Position numbers and translations under genes: made by a program | In this document: piece by piece, positions 1 through 10,944 of the stretch | Layout of the letters: every line of letters begins with the position of its first letter | Numbering within the stretch: position 1 is the first letter of the stretch | Assembly (NCBI GenBank): GCA_022496205.1 | Contig: WTXD01000011.1 | Location: forward strand, 556,108 to 620,107 | DNA: 64,000 nucleotides | Source: Gloeopeniophorella convolvens | Taxonomy: Eukaryota; Basidiomycota; Agaricomycetes; Russulales | Direction: 5' to 3' | The notes under the pieces: generated by a model | Databases searched by the model: none | What the model was told of the DNA's origin: nothing | What the model saw: the letters and a program-made list of their open reading frames with translations, nothing else

Positions 1-734
1 GCAACCTTGTCGATATAGTCGAAGGGAGCCAGGCCACCAATGCTCAGGACCTTCGCACCAGCGAGACGTTGCCAGTTGAATTTCTTTGCCGCAAAGAAAT
101 TAGCGAAGTCGGGTCCAAACATAGCCAGGAATTCGGCGGAGTCGGGGGCGACGAAGACCTCACCCTCCAGAATGACAACTGGGGCTGGCAAGATGGACTG
201 GTGCTGGATGTAGCAGTTCGGGAACCAGCCTGCGAATTAATTCAGCGCTACCCTCGCGCATAGGTGTCAAAGAACATACCGGTATGGCCGTCGTTCAGCT
301 GGTTTACGAAGTTGTACAGATCTAGATTGAAGTCATAGTCGGTCTGAGAAGAGAAGCCCGTCGTTGAATGGAAGATCCGTGGGAGATGCGGATGATCTAC
401 TCACCGGATACTTAGTCGCGTTGATCCGCGCGAGCTCGGCGCGAATGTTGACCGTAGACTCCTGGAAAGGCGGTGGCGAGTTCAAGTAAAAGTCCTCGAA
501 TGTGTAGAAGTCAAAGACGCGTGAGACGACAGAGAGAACATTCTGCCTCAGAGTCTCGTTGAAAGGAAACGACTTTTGGCACGCGATGACGTCCGCAGGA
601 TCCGCGAAGGTGAGACCTGCGACTTTGACACATGGATCAGAGGCAGCAGAGGCGGCGGCAGAGGCGGAGAGCGCTCCGCCAAGGAGGATGGGCAGCCCGG
701 AACGAATGGCACGACCGAGACGCATGCTGGTCAA
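1..734 (-). CDS. S41-family (tail-specific/CPAF-like) secreted protease, 3' part outside window
   Basis: N-terminal part of a probable secreted serine protease of the fungal S41 family; the catalytic part lies beyond the left edge. The ATG at 734 starts a signal-like segment with a hydrophobic Gly/Ala stretch, followed by a DPCVKVAG block and the conserved FPFNETLR / FDFYTFEDFY region. Introns read cleanly as GT-AG: 404-344 (61 nt) and 279-230 (50 nt). Joining them gives a continuous frame through NLYNFVNQLNDGHT-like residues, then GWFPNCYIQHQSILPAP and a PDZ-like stretch ending at the window edge. The DGHT element and the order of blocks match fungal S41 proteins as I know them. Substrate is unknown. 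A TATA box lies about 65 nt upstream of the ATG. Confidence 0.85.
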
Positions 735-799
735 GGTCTCTGGAATGAGCTCGGTGGCGAGAAGGAATGAGCGGGCTCTAGTTGCTTCGCTGGCCGAGC

Positions 800-806
800 T
801 ATATAG
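800..806 (-). promoter_or_regulatory. TATA box of the S41 protease gene
   Basis: A TATATAG-type box on the minus strand, about 66 nt upstream of the ATG at 734. The spacing is like that of the other TATA-containing genes in this window (thaumatin-like, BTB1). Confidence 0.5.
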
Positions 807-1211
807 TAGCCGGGAGGCGTGCTGTGCCGTCAGGGCTTGCCAGGGTCAGATTGTATTACTTGTCCATGCGTCGAGGATGTGAACCGCGGACGAAGAGACA
901 CCAACTCCGTACCGACGACGTGATTTGCACACCCTTCGACGCCGTGATGGAGATAAACCTAGATAAACCCGTTCGTTCTTCGATCCTTTCGTATGGCGTG
1001 TATCCCCTGCAGATCGGTTGGGCAACTACAGCCCCTCGCATGTATCACGTTGCCACCAACTTGCCTGTTGGCCGAGTATTTGGCGTCATATAGGAGCAAT
1101 GGAGGCTGCTCGAGCAATCCGCATTGCAGCCGCTTTGTTAGCGTCTGCGGTGCTGCAGTTGGCTGGTTGTAATGGACGAACCGATTTCCTCGCCAGTCTC
1201 ATCATGCTATT

Positions 1212-2460
1212 GGATGACTTCCCGTAAGGATTTGGAACGGTTTAGAGCATTCTAAACCGTTCCAAACCATCGTATCCACGATCGGTCCGATCGGGGCCTG
1301 GCGTCGTTGTCAACGTTGGGTATTCCAGATGTTTTCTTAGCAACGATTTGGAAGGAGGGTCCGACCCCTCCCTCCAGATGCTCGTCGCCGTCGGAGTGTG
1401 AAATATCGCCCCAAACGGAACGATTTGGAGACGGATCTACCACGTGCTGCTCGAGTTTCAAAGTCCGGCGTGAGTGAGCACCGACCTGCACCGACCCTCT
1501 GCATGTCATGCTGGACCACGCTCCTCGACGCCCATTGACGAACGCGTCGTCGCTCTTCCGCGCGTGCGCCCTGCACACCCCAACGCCCTGCACCACCCCC
1601 ATCGTCCCCCTGCACCGGGCACCTCTCAGCCGATCGACCTTGCCCTCCGCTGTGCGGAGAACACATACACCTTACCCTCACCGCCCACGCCCAGCCACGT
1701 CCACCACCTGTCTGCATCCCGGACAAGCACCAGCACGGATGCGCACCCTAGTCCAAATGGTTCTAAGAATGGCGCCTCTTGCAGCTTGCGCATGCGGTAT
1801 GTAAGCTGCACCTCCGTACACGCGCGTGTACGTTCGGGCAGACAAGTCAACGGACGCGTTGGTGTGCAGCAGTGGGGACGCGCTCACCAGGTCCGTGAGC
1901 AGCGCACGCACGCACGGCTGCACCAGGGCAGGCGCGAGCCCCGTCGTACCTGTGCCCATGCCAAGCTCGAGCTCTGTGTGGCCAGCAGCGTCGAGGCGGA
2001 GCCGCGGGTCGAAGGCGCCCTGCGTGCGCACATGGCGTCCCAGCCTCTACCTCTGCTATCGGGTCCCCAACCTGACGTGAGTTCAAACGTTCATGCGGCA
2101 TGTGGCATGATGTGCGTTGGCGCACGTCCATATGTCGAGATCAGCAGTGTGTGCAGAGCTCAAGCCTACTCATTTTTGTAACAATTCTGCATAATCAAAC
2201 ATCTGTATAAAACACTTCCTTGACCTGAGACTTGAAATCGCTGTCTGTACACCCCAGTTTGCTGGTGTGCAGCATGGGCAAGATAAACCCGGGCTCGGTG
2301 ATCTTTCCCGCCTGTGCCGGATCTAAGATTTCATCCAAATCGTTCCAAATCCCGTTGCCATGTCTTGCGGTTTGGAATCTAGAGGACGGAAACGATCGGT
2401 TACGCGCTCCTGATTTTTTAGAACGGTTTAGAATTCTCTAAACCTTACGGGAAGTCATCC
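1212..2460. mobile_element. Non-autonomous DNA element with terminal inverted repeats
   Basis: The two ends are inverted copies: GGATGACTTCCCGTAAGG at the left end and its reverse complement at the right end, followed inward by GGTTTAGA / TCTAAACC-rich subterminal blocks. The ends are flanked by a 3-bp direct repeat ATT (1209-1211 and 2461-2463), a possible target-site duplication. Subterminal motifs of the form GATTTGGAACG / AACGATTTGG recur near both ends (around 1228, 1341, 1420 and 2333-2350), as in TIR transposons whose transposase binds repeated subterminal sites. The interior is C-rich with overlapping open frames but nothing resembling a transposase, so the element looks like a deletion derivative or MITE-like passenger. 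The superfamily cannot be assigned from sequence alone. Confidence 0.7.
1231..1266. repeat. Perfect palindrome, 16-bp arms, 4-nt loop
   Basis: Arm 1231-1246 (TTTGGAACGGTTTAGA) is exactly reverse-complementary to 1251-1266, with loop GCAT. It lies just inside the left terminal repeat of the element at 1212-2460. The right end carries a shorter relative, GGTTTAGA-ATTC-TCTAAACC at 2425-2444. Confidence 0.9.
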
Positions 2461-2463
2461 ATT

Positions 2464-3887
2464 GCAACCCCGCAATCGGTTACCGCGTCATGTGAGATCC
2501 GGTCTCGACAACAACCATCCCACCACGGAGACCGCAGAGGTACACCAAGGAATAAAAGCCAAGGGCCAACAGGGGACAACGAGCATGGCGAACGCAGAAG
2601 AAGCAATGGCCAAGACGAATTGGCCACATGCGCACGCGTCACCGCGTGCCACTGGCGGGCGATCGTCCGCCAGCGCGCACGGTCCGCCTCCGTGCCGCCC
2701 CCGGCCGACGATACATCACGCTCCGTGCGCCCGCGTTACCCTTTTCCGCCCGTACTTATGCCCGAAACCGATGAGTCGTCAGTCGTGATGCATGATGACG
2801 CCTCCGCTGGTGATCGTCGGGCACCGAGCCGCCAGTGTCCACAACATCAGGGTATATGTTCCCGGCCCAGCTAGCTGAGCGCCGCGGCACTGCTGCGGCC
2901 GCTGGCAGCCCATGTGTAAATAATACTTGATTCTAGCTCGTGCTCGTTTCTCGTATGTGAACCTTGGCCACGCAAGGTCCTGTAGCGTCTGGCGCTCGTT
3001 CGCCCTTGTGGGGGGTGACCACGTCGTCAAGCCCACAAGCATCTCGGCCGTTGGCCACGTTCGACCATCGGTCGCCTGGGGTCATCGATTCATCGACATC
3101 CATCAGGCCGCCACACACGCGCACAATCCCGGCTTTACCAAATCACATTCGTACTAGCCGCTAGCCTCGCGTCGAAGACTTGAAGCGCACCACGGATCCG
3201 CTCACTAGGAACCCTCAAAACTTTTTGACAACGAACTCCGAGTCAACGATGTTAGGCTTGCAGCCCCAGTTTCGTAGTTGAAGCAAGGCCTGTGAAGCGG
3301 GGTTTGTGCGACGGCTTGCGGCCGCATGGCGAATCCGCACGCAACTTTTCGAGCTTCAGCTCTGAACTACGTTGCTAGGATGAATCATAGTAGCGATCGA
3401 GCGAGCAGCAAGTCAGGTCTCTATCGCCACGAAGACACATCGGGTCCTTAATTCCTTGGTGTTGAATAGAATCGCGACTGAACAGCCGACACGGCATACG
3501 TTTGTCCAACACTTACGATGAATAGGTAACTCACTAGCCAAGCTAAGCGCCGCAGAGTTTCCATAACGGGCCGGCTTTGTTCTCTGTAGAAACCCATACG
3601 AGACTTACCCCGTAATCGATAATCAACTGCACAGGCGAAGGGCTCGTACGAAAGCGATGAGTTCTTGCATTGATGATGTTCCAGGACCGCGACGTGCACA
3701 ATTTGGCCGCATATGATGTGATGATGCATGATGCATGACGTGCAGGTCTCGAGCGAGCACAAAGGCGAAAGGGTGCCATATTACAATACTTATGGATACA
3801 GTAGGCGGTACACGACATATTCGAAGAATGTGACAAGCAACATCACAACAACCCTCCAACCACCTCCAACGCGCCACAAAAGCCTGT
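2464..3887. other. Intergenic, no supported gene
   Basis: About 1.4 kb between the transposable element and the stop codon of the glutaminase gene. Short open frames on both strands lack recognisable domains or intron logic. The part next to 3888 probably holds the 3' UTR of the glutaminase gene. Confidence 0.5.
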
Positions 3888-6800
3888 TTATTGTGTACCC
3901 TGTTCCGCGTAGTAGCTCGGCGGGGCATCGGATCGCTCTGCGCGAAGCTGCAGCAAGTCGCGGCGAAGGGATTCGACTTCGGACTGTAGCCGCCTCGTAT
4001 CGGATGTTGATGACGCGCCGCTGCGTTGGGTGGCGACTTCAGATGGCGAGCTTATGGAAATGGGCACATCTGACGGTGTGCGACTATGCTGCTGCTGCGG
4101 CTGTTGCTGGCGCAGGTTATCCGTACGCAGACGCGCAAGTTCTTTGCTAGAAAGGCCAACCGGGATAGGCGCCGGTGCAGGTGGCAGCACAGGCAGCGGC
4201 CGTGACGAAGTCGAGGGAGAACTCCCTGATTCCCCAGCATCACCGACGTATAGCCCGGAGACCTCGGTCAGTTGGGTGATCGGCTCAGAGAACTCGGATC
4301 GAGCCGGTCTCCATTCCAATCGAGTCTGTGCCTCTGATGGGGCTGAAATAGGAGAAGTTGTGTCGAAAGGGATCGCCCTGGTGGGAGGGCCAGATTCCAT
4401 GAGGTCGTTGGAGAAGGTAGATGAGATTGGGTTCATGGCACGGTTCTTCCGCCGACGCTGCACGAAGACGACGGCCCCGATGACGATGAGAAGGGCTGCA
4501 AGACCAGCTATGATACCCCCCGCAATTGCGCCACCGTGCGATGTCTTCTTGGAAGCCGTACTCGACGCTGCACCGTTCCCAATTCCAACGATCGAACGGA
4601 CTGGGACTCTGTGGAAATAATGTCAACTGCAAATCCAAGTCAAGAAAGGACCGCGAAAACGCACTTAAGTGCCAATGGTGCGTACATCGCGCCTTGTGCG
4701 GGGCTGGTAAGATGTGGGAAGCCCGATGAGTATACCCAAGGGGAGATTCTGTGCATAGCTTACCTCGCCACGCCCAGAATGGTGGAACCGTGAGTGCTGT
4801 CATAGTTCAATGGAAAGACACCTCCGGAGACGTTGAAGGATGCGCGAGCGTGAACCCTGGAAATAAGCTTGTTGCGCAAATCCGTATTCGGGGTCATGGC
4901 TGCTGCAAACAAATTCCAGCCTGGGATATTGTAAGACAAATGCATATAGCGTGAAGCGCGACAACACACTGGATATCGTCACCATCGTGTCAGAGTTCAA
5001 ATTATCAACAGGCAAGCCGAAGGAGGTAAAAGACGAGGTTGACGCAGATGCAAGGTTGTCTATGAAACTGGCATGTCCGTTCAACACCTAAAGGTTGTTC
5101 AGGCAGAGGGATGGTACGAGAACGGAATCGAACTGACGGATGAATCCACCAAATTCGTTCCCAACCACACATCTGCGAATAGATTGTAACCCAACGTCCA
5201 CGAGCCGACTTTGCCGTACACCGCGAGTAAGTGCTGATCAGTGTCCAAAGCGAGGCTCTTCCACTGATTGTAGAAGTTTGTTGCCGTTGTCTATGTAAAG
5301 CAGTCAGTCAGACCGAACAGAAGCAAGTGAGACTACAACGTACGGAGTACTTGCTCGCATCACCCGATTCTTTGACAATCGCGCTCATTTTTGACATGGC
5401 TTCAAGAGCGATGATCCCCTTGATAGCAAGATTGGTCTGGTTAGCAGCCGTTAGGTTGTCCGAGGATGACCTTGATCAGCGCTAGTCTCAGTGATGAACG
5501 GCATGTAGATGAAACTATCCTACTGGTCGTGAATGAACAGAGTAGAGTTGAGCAAGTAGTCTGCCCATCTGGTCAAAAGCGAATACTACCAGAGGTCTTA
5601 GTACTTCAAGTATAGATTGACGACTTTTGCTCACATATCTGCTGATGAGGCTTCCATCACCCGTTGCACGGGCATGAGCGTAGACCATGATCAACATATT
5701 TCCCGACTCTGGGTAGTGCATCTGTGAATGAAAACAAGCCTAAATGGCGTTGAGACACCCACGTTCAATTCCCTCAGGGTGATCTGTGTTACTTCCCGTG
5801 ACATTGGGATATGTAGAGCCTGTACATCGTACGTAAATAGTGTTCAAAGGCTGAGCTCTCATCAGGACATACCTAGATCTACGGCGGCGAAAGCTTGTGT
5901 GTATACAGGGTTGGTTTGATAGCGAAGTAAGGGCTCCAGTAAAGGGGCGCCGAGCGACGGATCAATGTACAGGAACATTGGGAATGCTGCATACAGTGTC
6001 TCCACCGCATTGACACGGCTGGGCGCGAGGTGTTCAGTCCGCATCATAGCATATAAGATCTGTGCGCTTACTTGGGTTTCGTCCCTCCAACGTTCTTCAT
6101 GAACATCATCACGTCGGAGGTGTTGAAGTTGCCTTTTGAGTCAGTGCCAATTGTCAGCTGGGTACTTCCATATACTTGGGCTGAAGCAATAGACAATAGG
6201 TCCCAGTATTGAGGAGAGATTGAGGTGGCATCATGCTGTATCTTCGAGTCCAAGTTCTGTGCTCTCGACGTGGCATTGGTGAAATCGTCCAAGAAATCGG
6301 CAATCTGTTGGGGCATCAGACGCATTCAACAAGATACAGGCGCAGGGACCTACTAAGGACTTGTCATCGGCATACTGCGACCTGAAGAACAACGAACGTT
6401 GCTGGGTGGACCCGGGAATATCTGTATAATTGATGGCTGGATCCGTAGTATAGCCAACGCTCCATACAACAGGAGCCTGTGTACTTTGGATGTTGCCAAG
6501 GTCCTGAGAAATAGCAAATACGGGGAAGTTGGTACGTATAGGACGGAAGTTTGTTTCTTCCTGATTGTCCAGCGATCCATTAGCCATGAAGGCGCCGCGA
6601 GAAATGATATCCCGGGCGATCTTCCAGGTAACGGCGTCCCCCTGGACAATCCACCAGTGAACAACGGATCACAGACAGACTCATCTGTCACTCACGACCT
6701 TCATGGCATAATACAATATGCCCCATTCCGCTTGTGTCTGGATCTCTGTAAACACAGCTGTTTGCTGTAGCTTGACTGTATGGAATATGACATCCGGGTC

Positions 6801-7472
6801 CGCTGGTTGGGACCACACAATTTCCTGGCCTCGATCCCCCGAGTTCCATTCTGCGAGGGGTTTGAGATAACGAAATTGTCGGAGCGACACATCGCGCACC
6901 TCCGCTGACGTCCGAATACACTTGTACGGAGTGTGTATTTCCATCCAATGACTTCGCGGTCAGAGACATGTACGAAAATGGAATAGATTGCTTGACGAAG
7001 TCACCAGGCTGATGCGAATCGGTGTGAGGTCGCGAATGCCGTCCGCAGTTCCGCACTGACCTCGATCGGGTTCAGGAAGGTGAGGTTGACTTGCATAGGA
7101 CCGGCTACGGCAGTGACGACTGTTTGTGTGGGAGTGACCAAAGTGTTGGTGAGATTGACAGTAGCATTTACGCTAGGGACGTTTCCAAGGAACGAATACG
7201 TCAAGCCATCCACGCGTACCAAGGCTGACCACCCCAGTATCTGAAGTATGGCACGATGAGGTACACCATAAGATAGGGAGGGGTGAACGCACCGGGTTCA
7301 TCGTCGCGATTGTCGGCCATGTTGTCCCAAAGTTAGCTCCGGTCACGGTAGCATCCCAACAGCTGAGGTATGGCGAGCGAACTGCGAGAGGGATTGCTGC
7401 AGGGAAGAGGGTCTGTTGCGCTAGGCCATCGTGTACGGAGAAGGAGAGAAGGATGAGAAAGAATAAAAACAT
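3888..7472 (-). CDS. gtaA: GtaA-family glutaminase, membrane-anchored with cytoplasmic tail
   Basis: Member of the fungal glutaminase A family (DUF4964/5127/4965/1793 architecture); secreted or surface enzymes thought to hydrolyse L-glutamine. The ATG at 7472 opens a signal peptide (MFLFFLILLSFSVHDGLAQQ), then TLFPAAIPLAVRSPYLSCW, a family hallmark. About a dozen short introns follow, for example 7292-7241 (52 nt), which restores WPTIATMNP-ILGWSALVRVDG. Later exons give VWSVGYTTDPAINY, FFRSQYADDKSL, HYPESGNMLIM, ARATGDGSLISRY and VWLGTNLV. Past the enzyme part lies a Gly/Ala/Ile membrane helix (GGIIAGLAALLIVIGAVVF), a basic stop-transfer QRRRKNR and a tail of about 180 residues rich in Ser/Pro/Gln with a short heptad-like segment (VESLRRDLLQLRAE). 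Plain secreted GtaA lacks this tail, so the enzyme is inferred to be tethered. Total about 900 residues. Confidence 0.9.
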
Positions 7473-8359
7473 GATACCGGAATGCGAAAGCGGAAGAGAC
7501 GTAGAAGTTACAGTCAGTCGCGGGCACCAGCCCCGAACATGAGAAGAGAGCGTAAAGAGAGAGGGAGGAAGATTGACGACCACTCGCAGAGTGACGAAGG
7601 GCTCCGAGGAAAGCACGAGATCGTGGGCATCACCAGTATATGCTGAGATCAGTGCCTCAGGTCCCAATGTCTGGGCACAGCTCTGATTCGGCGAGGAGCT
7701 CACCGCTTAAACTGCCAGTCGAGGCCAAGCGCTCTCCAACACCCCACCGGTTGCACAGTTGGCTAGCGCTTGACACGGGTGCTGTGATTGATGACGGCAC
7801 GGGCATGCGATGATGGTTGCAATCGTTGCGAGACTGCTCGCACCTGCCTCTGGTCATACCCGTGTTTCGCATTGAGTATCGTGTGAAAAGAATCAAAACA
7901 TGGCGTAGTCAGCTACAAGGGGACCGCTGGCGACCAGTTCAACTTTATGGGTTCGTGGAAAGCGCCAGTGGGTGCTCGCGGAGTCGGGTCCCAAGTTCAA
8001 TTATGGCTGACGTTGATTCTCTGGGAAATGACACACTTCACAATGATGCCGGGGATGTGAAAGCCGCCGCTGGTTATGTAAGAGAGATACCATCTCAAGA
8101 TCTCATCACCGCAACAGCTCCCTGCCGATCAAAATGTCGGGGAAGGTCGGGGACCCGCAAGTGCCCACGTCCTCGCCACTCCTCCCTCCGTACAAAAGAG
8201 TAACGAAAACTGAGCCTCACTAGCTCGACCAAGAATATCAAACGTCGTTCGTCCATCAGAAGTCGTCCAACATGCACTATCGATTATGGCCCAAGATAAC
8301 CAAGCATCAGCGCTCGCGAACATCACCAACGGTTGAAGGGGACGGGATCAGCGGGTGAT
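7473..8359. other. Intergenic between glutaminase start and thaumatin-like gene stop
   Basis: About 0.9 kb holding the glutaminase promoter and the 3' end of the thaumatin-like gene. Open frames here are short and unlike any family I know. No further element seen. Confidence 0.5.
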
Positions 8360-9664
8360 TCAGGGGCAGAAGGTGATGGTATAATCTGCCGCGCTGGACG
8401 AAGGGCACGTCCACAAGGCCGTGCCACTCGACTCGTCATATGCATATACATATGAGTTGGGGCAGCTGGACTCTGTGGCGCGCGCGGTCAGTCCCGTTCC
8501 CGTCGATGAAGCAGACATCCCAGGATACGTACTGAAGTAAGAATAGTAGTCAACTCCAGACGGAGGACAGGTTGCGGCAGTGTTGTGAGAGCCAGTGCAA
8601 CAGTTAGGGGAGTTATCTGACGGAAGTGTCAATCTCAGACCTTAAGGCCTCCCGACCTGTGTGAGTATGTGTACGTACTAGGGTCGGGAGCAAGTCCAGC
8701 TTGACACGCGCTTCTGCAACCTACGGGGAACCCAGTGGAATCGAAAGGCCCCTTCAGTGAGGCAGGACCTGTCAATGCAAGGGGGCATCATGAGATCGAA
8801 GCGCAAGCAAAGACGGTGCTGAGCAGGGATACAAACAGTTGGGCCCAAGATCTACCGGGCAGTCGGCGACACTACATCCTTTGCTGTTCGTGATGCGCAC
8901 AGGCAGGTTGTATCCATCCACTAGCGATACTAGAAGCAACGGATCAGACGCCCGCTCACTGCATGTCTAAATTTAGGTAGGTCCGGAGTTACCGTCGTAA
9001 TAGTCGGGAGTGCCATTGTCAGTGCTCAGAGTAAATTCTGCGACGGTAGCAGGAGGAACCCCCTGGTTGCTCGTGAGACTGCGTATTGACGTTATACTCT
9101 CAACGAAATCAACCCACCGTGCCGGTGTGGGGATCACACAGGAGACCTCCGTTGCAACCACCATCCAGACAAGAGTTGGGACCGGGGTTCGTGCTGAAGT
9201 TGCAGTCGCGGCGGCCCTAGGGATAGTACGAGTGAATACGGAACGTGTCTCAGAGAAAGGACGTGTTACAAACCCAGATACGGCCCGCTTTCCAATTGTC
9301 TGGTACAGAGAAGGATACGGCAGAAAACGCAGGTGCCTCCCATCTGATAAGGCGAAGTCAACATACACACTGAAGATCTAACAGAAGTCATGTTACCCAG
9401 TAGGTTGGTTAGGCGTAGCAGTTCCGACGTTCAGATCCGTAAAGATCTACTCGACTCTGTTGAATGCAGAGGAGACGGACGAGATGGCACGAGGACATAC
9501 AGCAGGCCTGAACAGAACGTATTCATCAGCTCCATGCGAATAGCAGACCGGAGAGAGGCATACCATATGGTGAATGGGCAAGCGTTATACACAGTGAAGG
9601 TACGTCCGAAAGCTCCCGAGGAGAGTGAGACAGCAGAAAGCAAAACGGCAGTAAAGACCTTCAT
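8360..9664 (-). CDS. Thaumatin-like protein, secreted
   Basis: Fungal thaumatin-like protein (GH64-TLP-SF type); relatives bind or cleave beta-1,3-glucan in cell walls, although activity varies. The ATG at 9664 starts a signal peptide (MKVFTAVLLSAVSLSSG) followed by RTFTVYNACPFTIWPAYF-type sequence. Split exons then give WEAPAFSAVSFSVPDNWKAGRIW, GRRDCNFSTNPGPNSCLDGGC, NGGLLCDPHTGT, PPATVAEFTLSTDNGTPDYYD and VSLVDGYNLPVRI. The end has SGTALWTCPSSSAADYTITFCP, the usual C-terminus of the family. Cysteines are plentiful, as expected for a disulfide-stabilised fold. There are several introns of 50-90 nt. An upstream in-frame ATG exists at 9712, but 9664 gives the cleaner signal peptide. A TATA box lies about 70 nt upstream. 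Confidence 0.9.
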
Positions 9665-9733
9665 CGTTTCTGTGACGTTGAAAAAGAGGAGAGGAACGAC
9701 GTCGTTTGACATTATAGTGCGGTTTCTGCTCTC

Positions 9734-9740
9734 CTTTATA
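9734..9740 (-). promoter_or_regulatory. TATA box of the thaumatin-like gene
   Basis: TATAAAG on the minus strand, about 70 nt upstream of the ATG at 9664. Confidence 0.6.
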
Positions 9741-10944
9741 CCCCGGAAGCCAGCGGGTACTCAGCCGTAGCGACACATAAGAAGACAATCGATATTGCAG
9801 GCCTACGCCGTGCATGCGAGCACACTAGCATCTAATTAGCTCGAGAAGAGCGATAAATGTGTCCCACATGCCACCCTGTCGACGATGACATTCGGCAGAA
9901 AGGAATGCTCCACAGTCTCGTGGTCATCATATTACAGGAAATACAGGTCCGACCTAGCGATATCTCCAGACATGCTTCAACAGTGTATGCGTCACTGAGC
10001 GAGGGACAGACTCACCGACATCTGGACCGTGTCTAGCACCAGCAAAGGAGGGCTCGCGGTCATATAGGATGCTGAAAGTGTAGCCTGGCCACGCAAACCT
10101 TCCCTAGATGACGCTATAAAGATGAGTAAATCCCTACGCTATCGGTCGGTGGGGTTCTTTGGGTGTTAACAACGCCACGGAGCCGACAAGGAAACCTCCT
10201 TCTCAGAGAATTAGCGCTGCGTAGTACTGCCTGCCGAGTGCAAGTCTACGTGACTCGCCCAGCAAAGAATTCAGGAAGTTGCCACCTCCAGATCCGGAGC
10301 ACATGATGTTGGCATCAAGAGAATATTAAGGAAGCCCGGTAAGTATGCAGAGCATGAGACCGTTGTCGCGCTGCGGCAGTGGGGGTTGCAAAGATGGAAC
10401 TCCAAATAGCCCTCATAGAAACAAGGAAGACGACGAGCTGAACGAATGGGTCAACAGAGCTCTTGTGCTTTCCCCTCGATTGCTGGTCAGGGATCACTAA
10501 ATGTCTACGATACGATGGAGCACACACCTGTCCAACACCTGATTGTCAGGGCATGATCCCGCTGTCGGGTGCAGGCTGACGGTCAGGACCTTCCAAACTT
10601 CTGTCTGCGCGACTAGCGTTGCTCGCAATGATCGTAGCCAGCTGAAAATCCATGTGCAGCGAAGGCTAAATTAGCCCGCAACGTGGACGGTGGCGGTACG
10701 AGAGTTATGTAGCGCCCGGCGGGCCTCGGACCTTGTCCACGTGCGCTGCGGCACATATTTCGCACAGGCGGGTTCGCCGCCGACTCGATACAAGACGCCG
10801 TACATGAGATTCCCATCAGTAAATAACCCACTGATACATCCGAAAAACAGGGTGGAGGAAGAAGTACAACAGATGAATAGCCAAGGTAATAAGATTAAGT
10901 GAAAGCAGACCAAAGATTCGCCTCTACACCATACAACCATAACT
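9741..10944. other. Intergenic, no supported gene
   Basis: About 1.2 kb without a recognisable coding exon. It contains the thaumatin-like promoter on the left and the likely 3' UTR of the DUF7587-like gene on the right. Confidence 0.45.

Noticed and set aside
1474..2181. 235-codon plus-strand open frame inside the inverted-repeat element
   Set aside because: Composition-driven (C-rich, His/Arg/Pro), overlaps equally open frames on both strands, no transposase-like motif.
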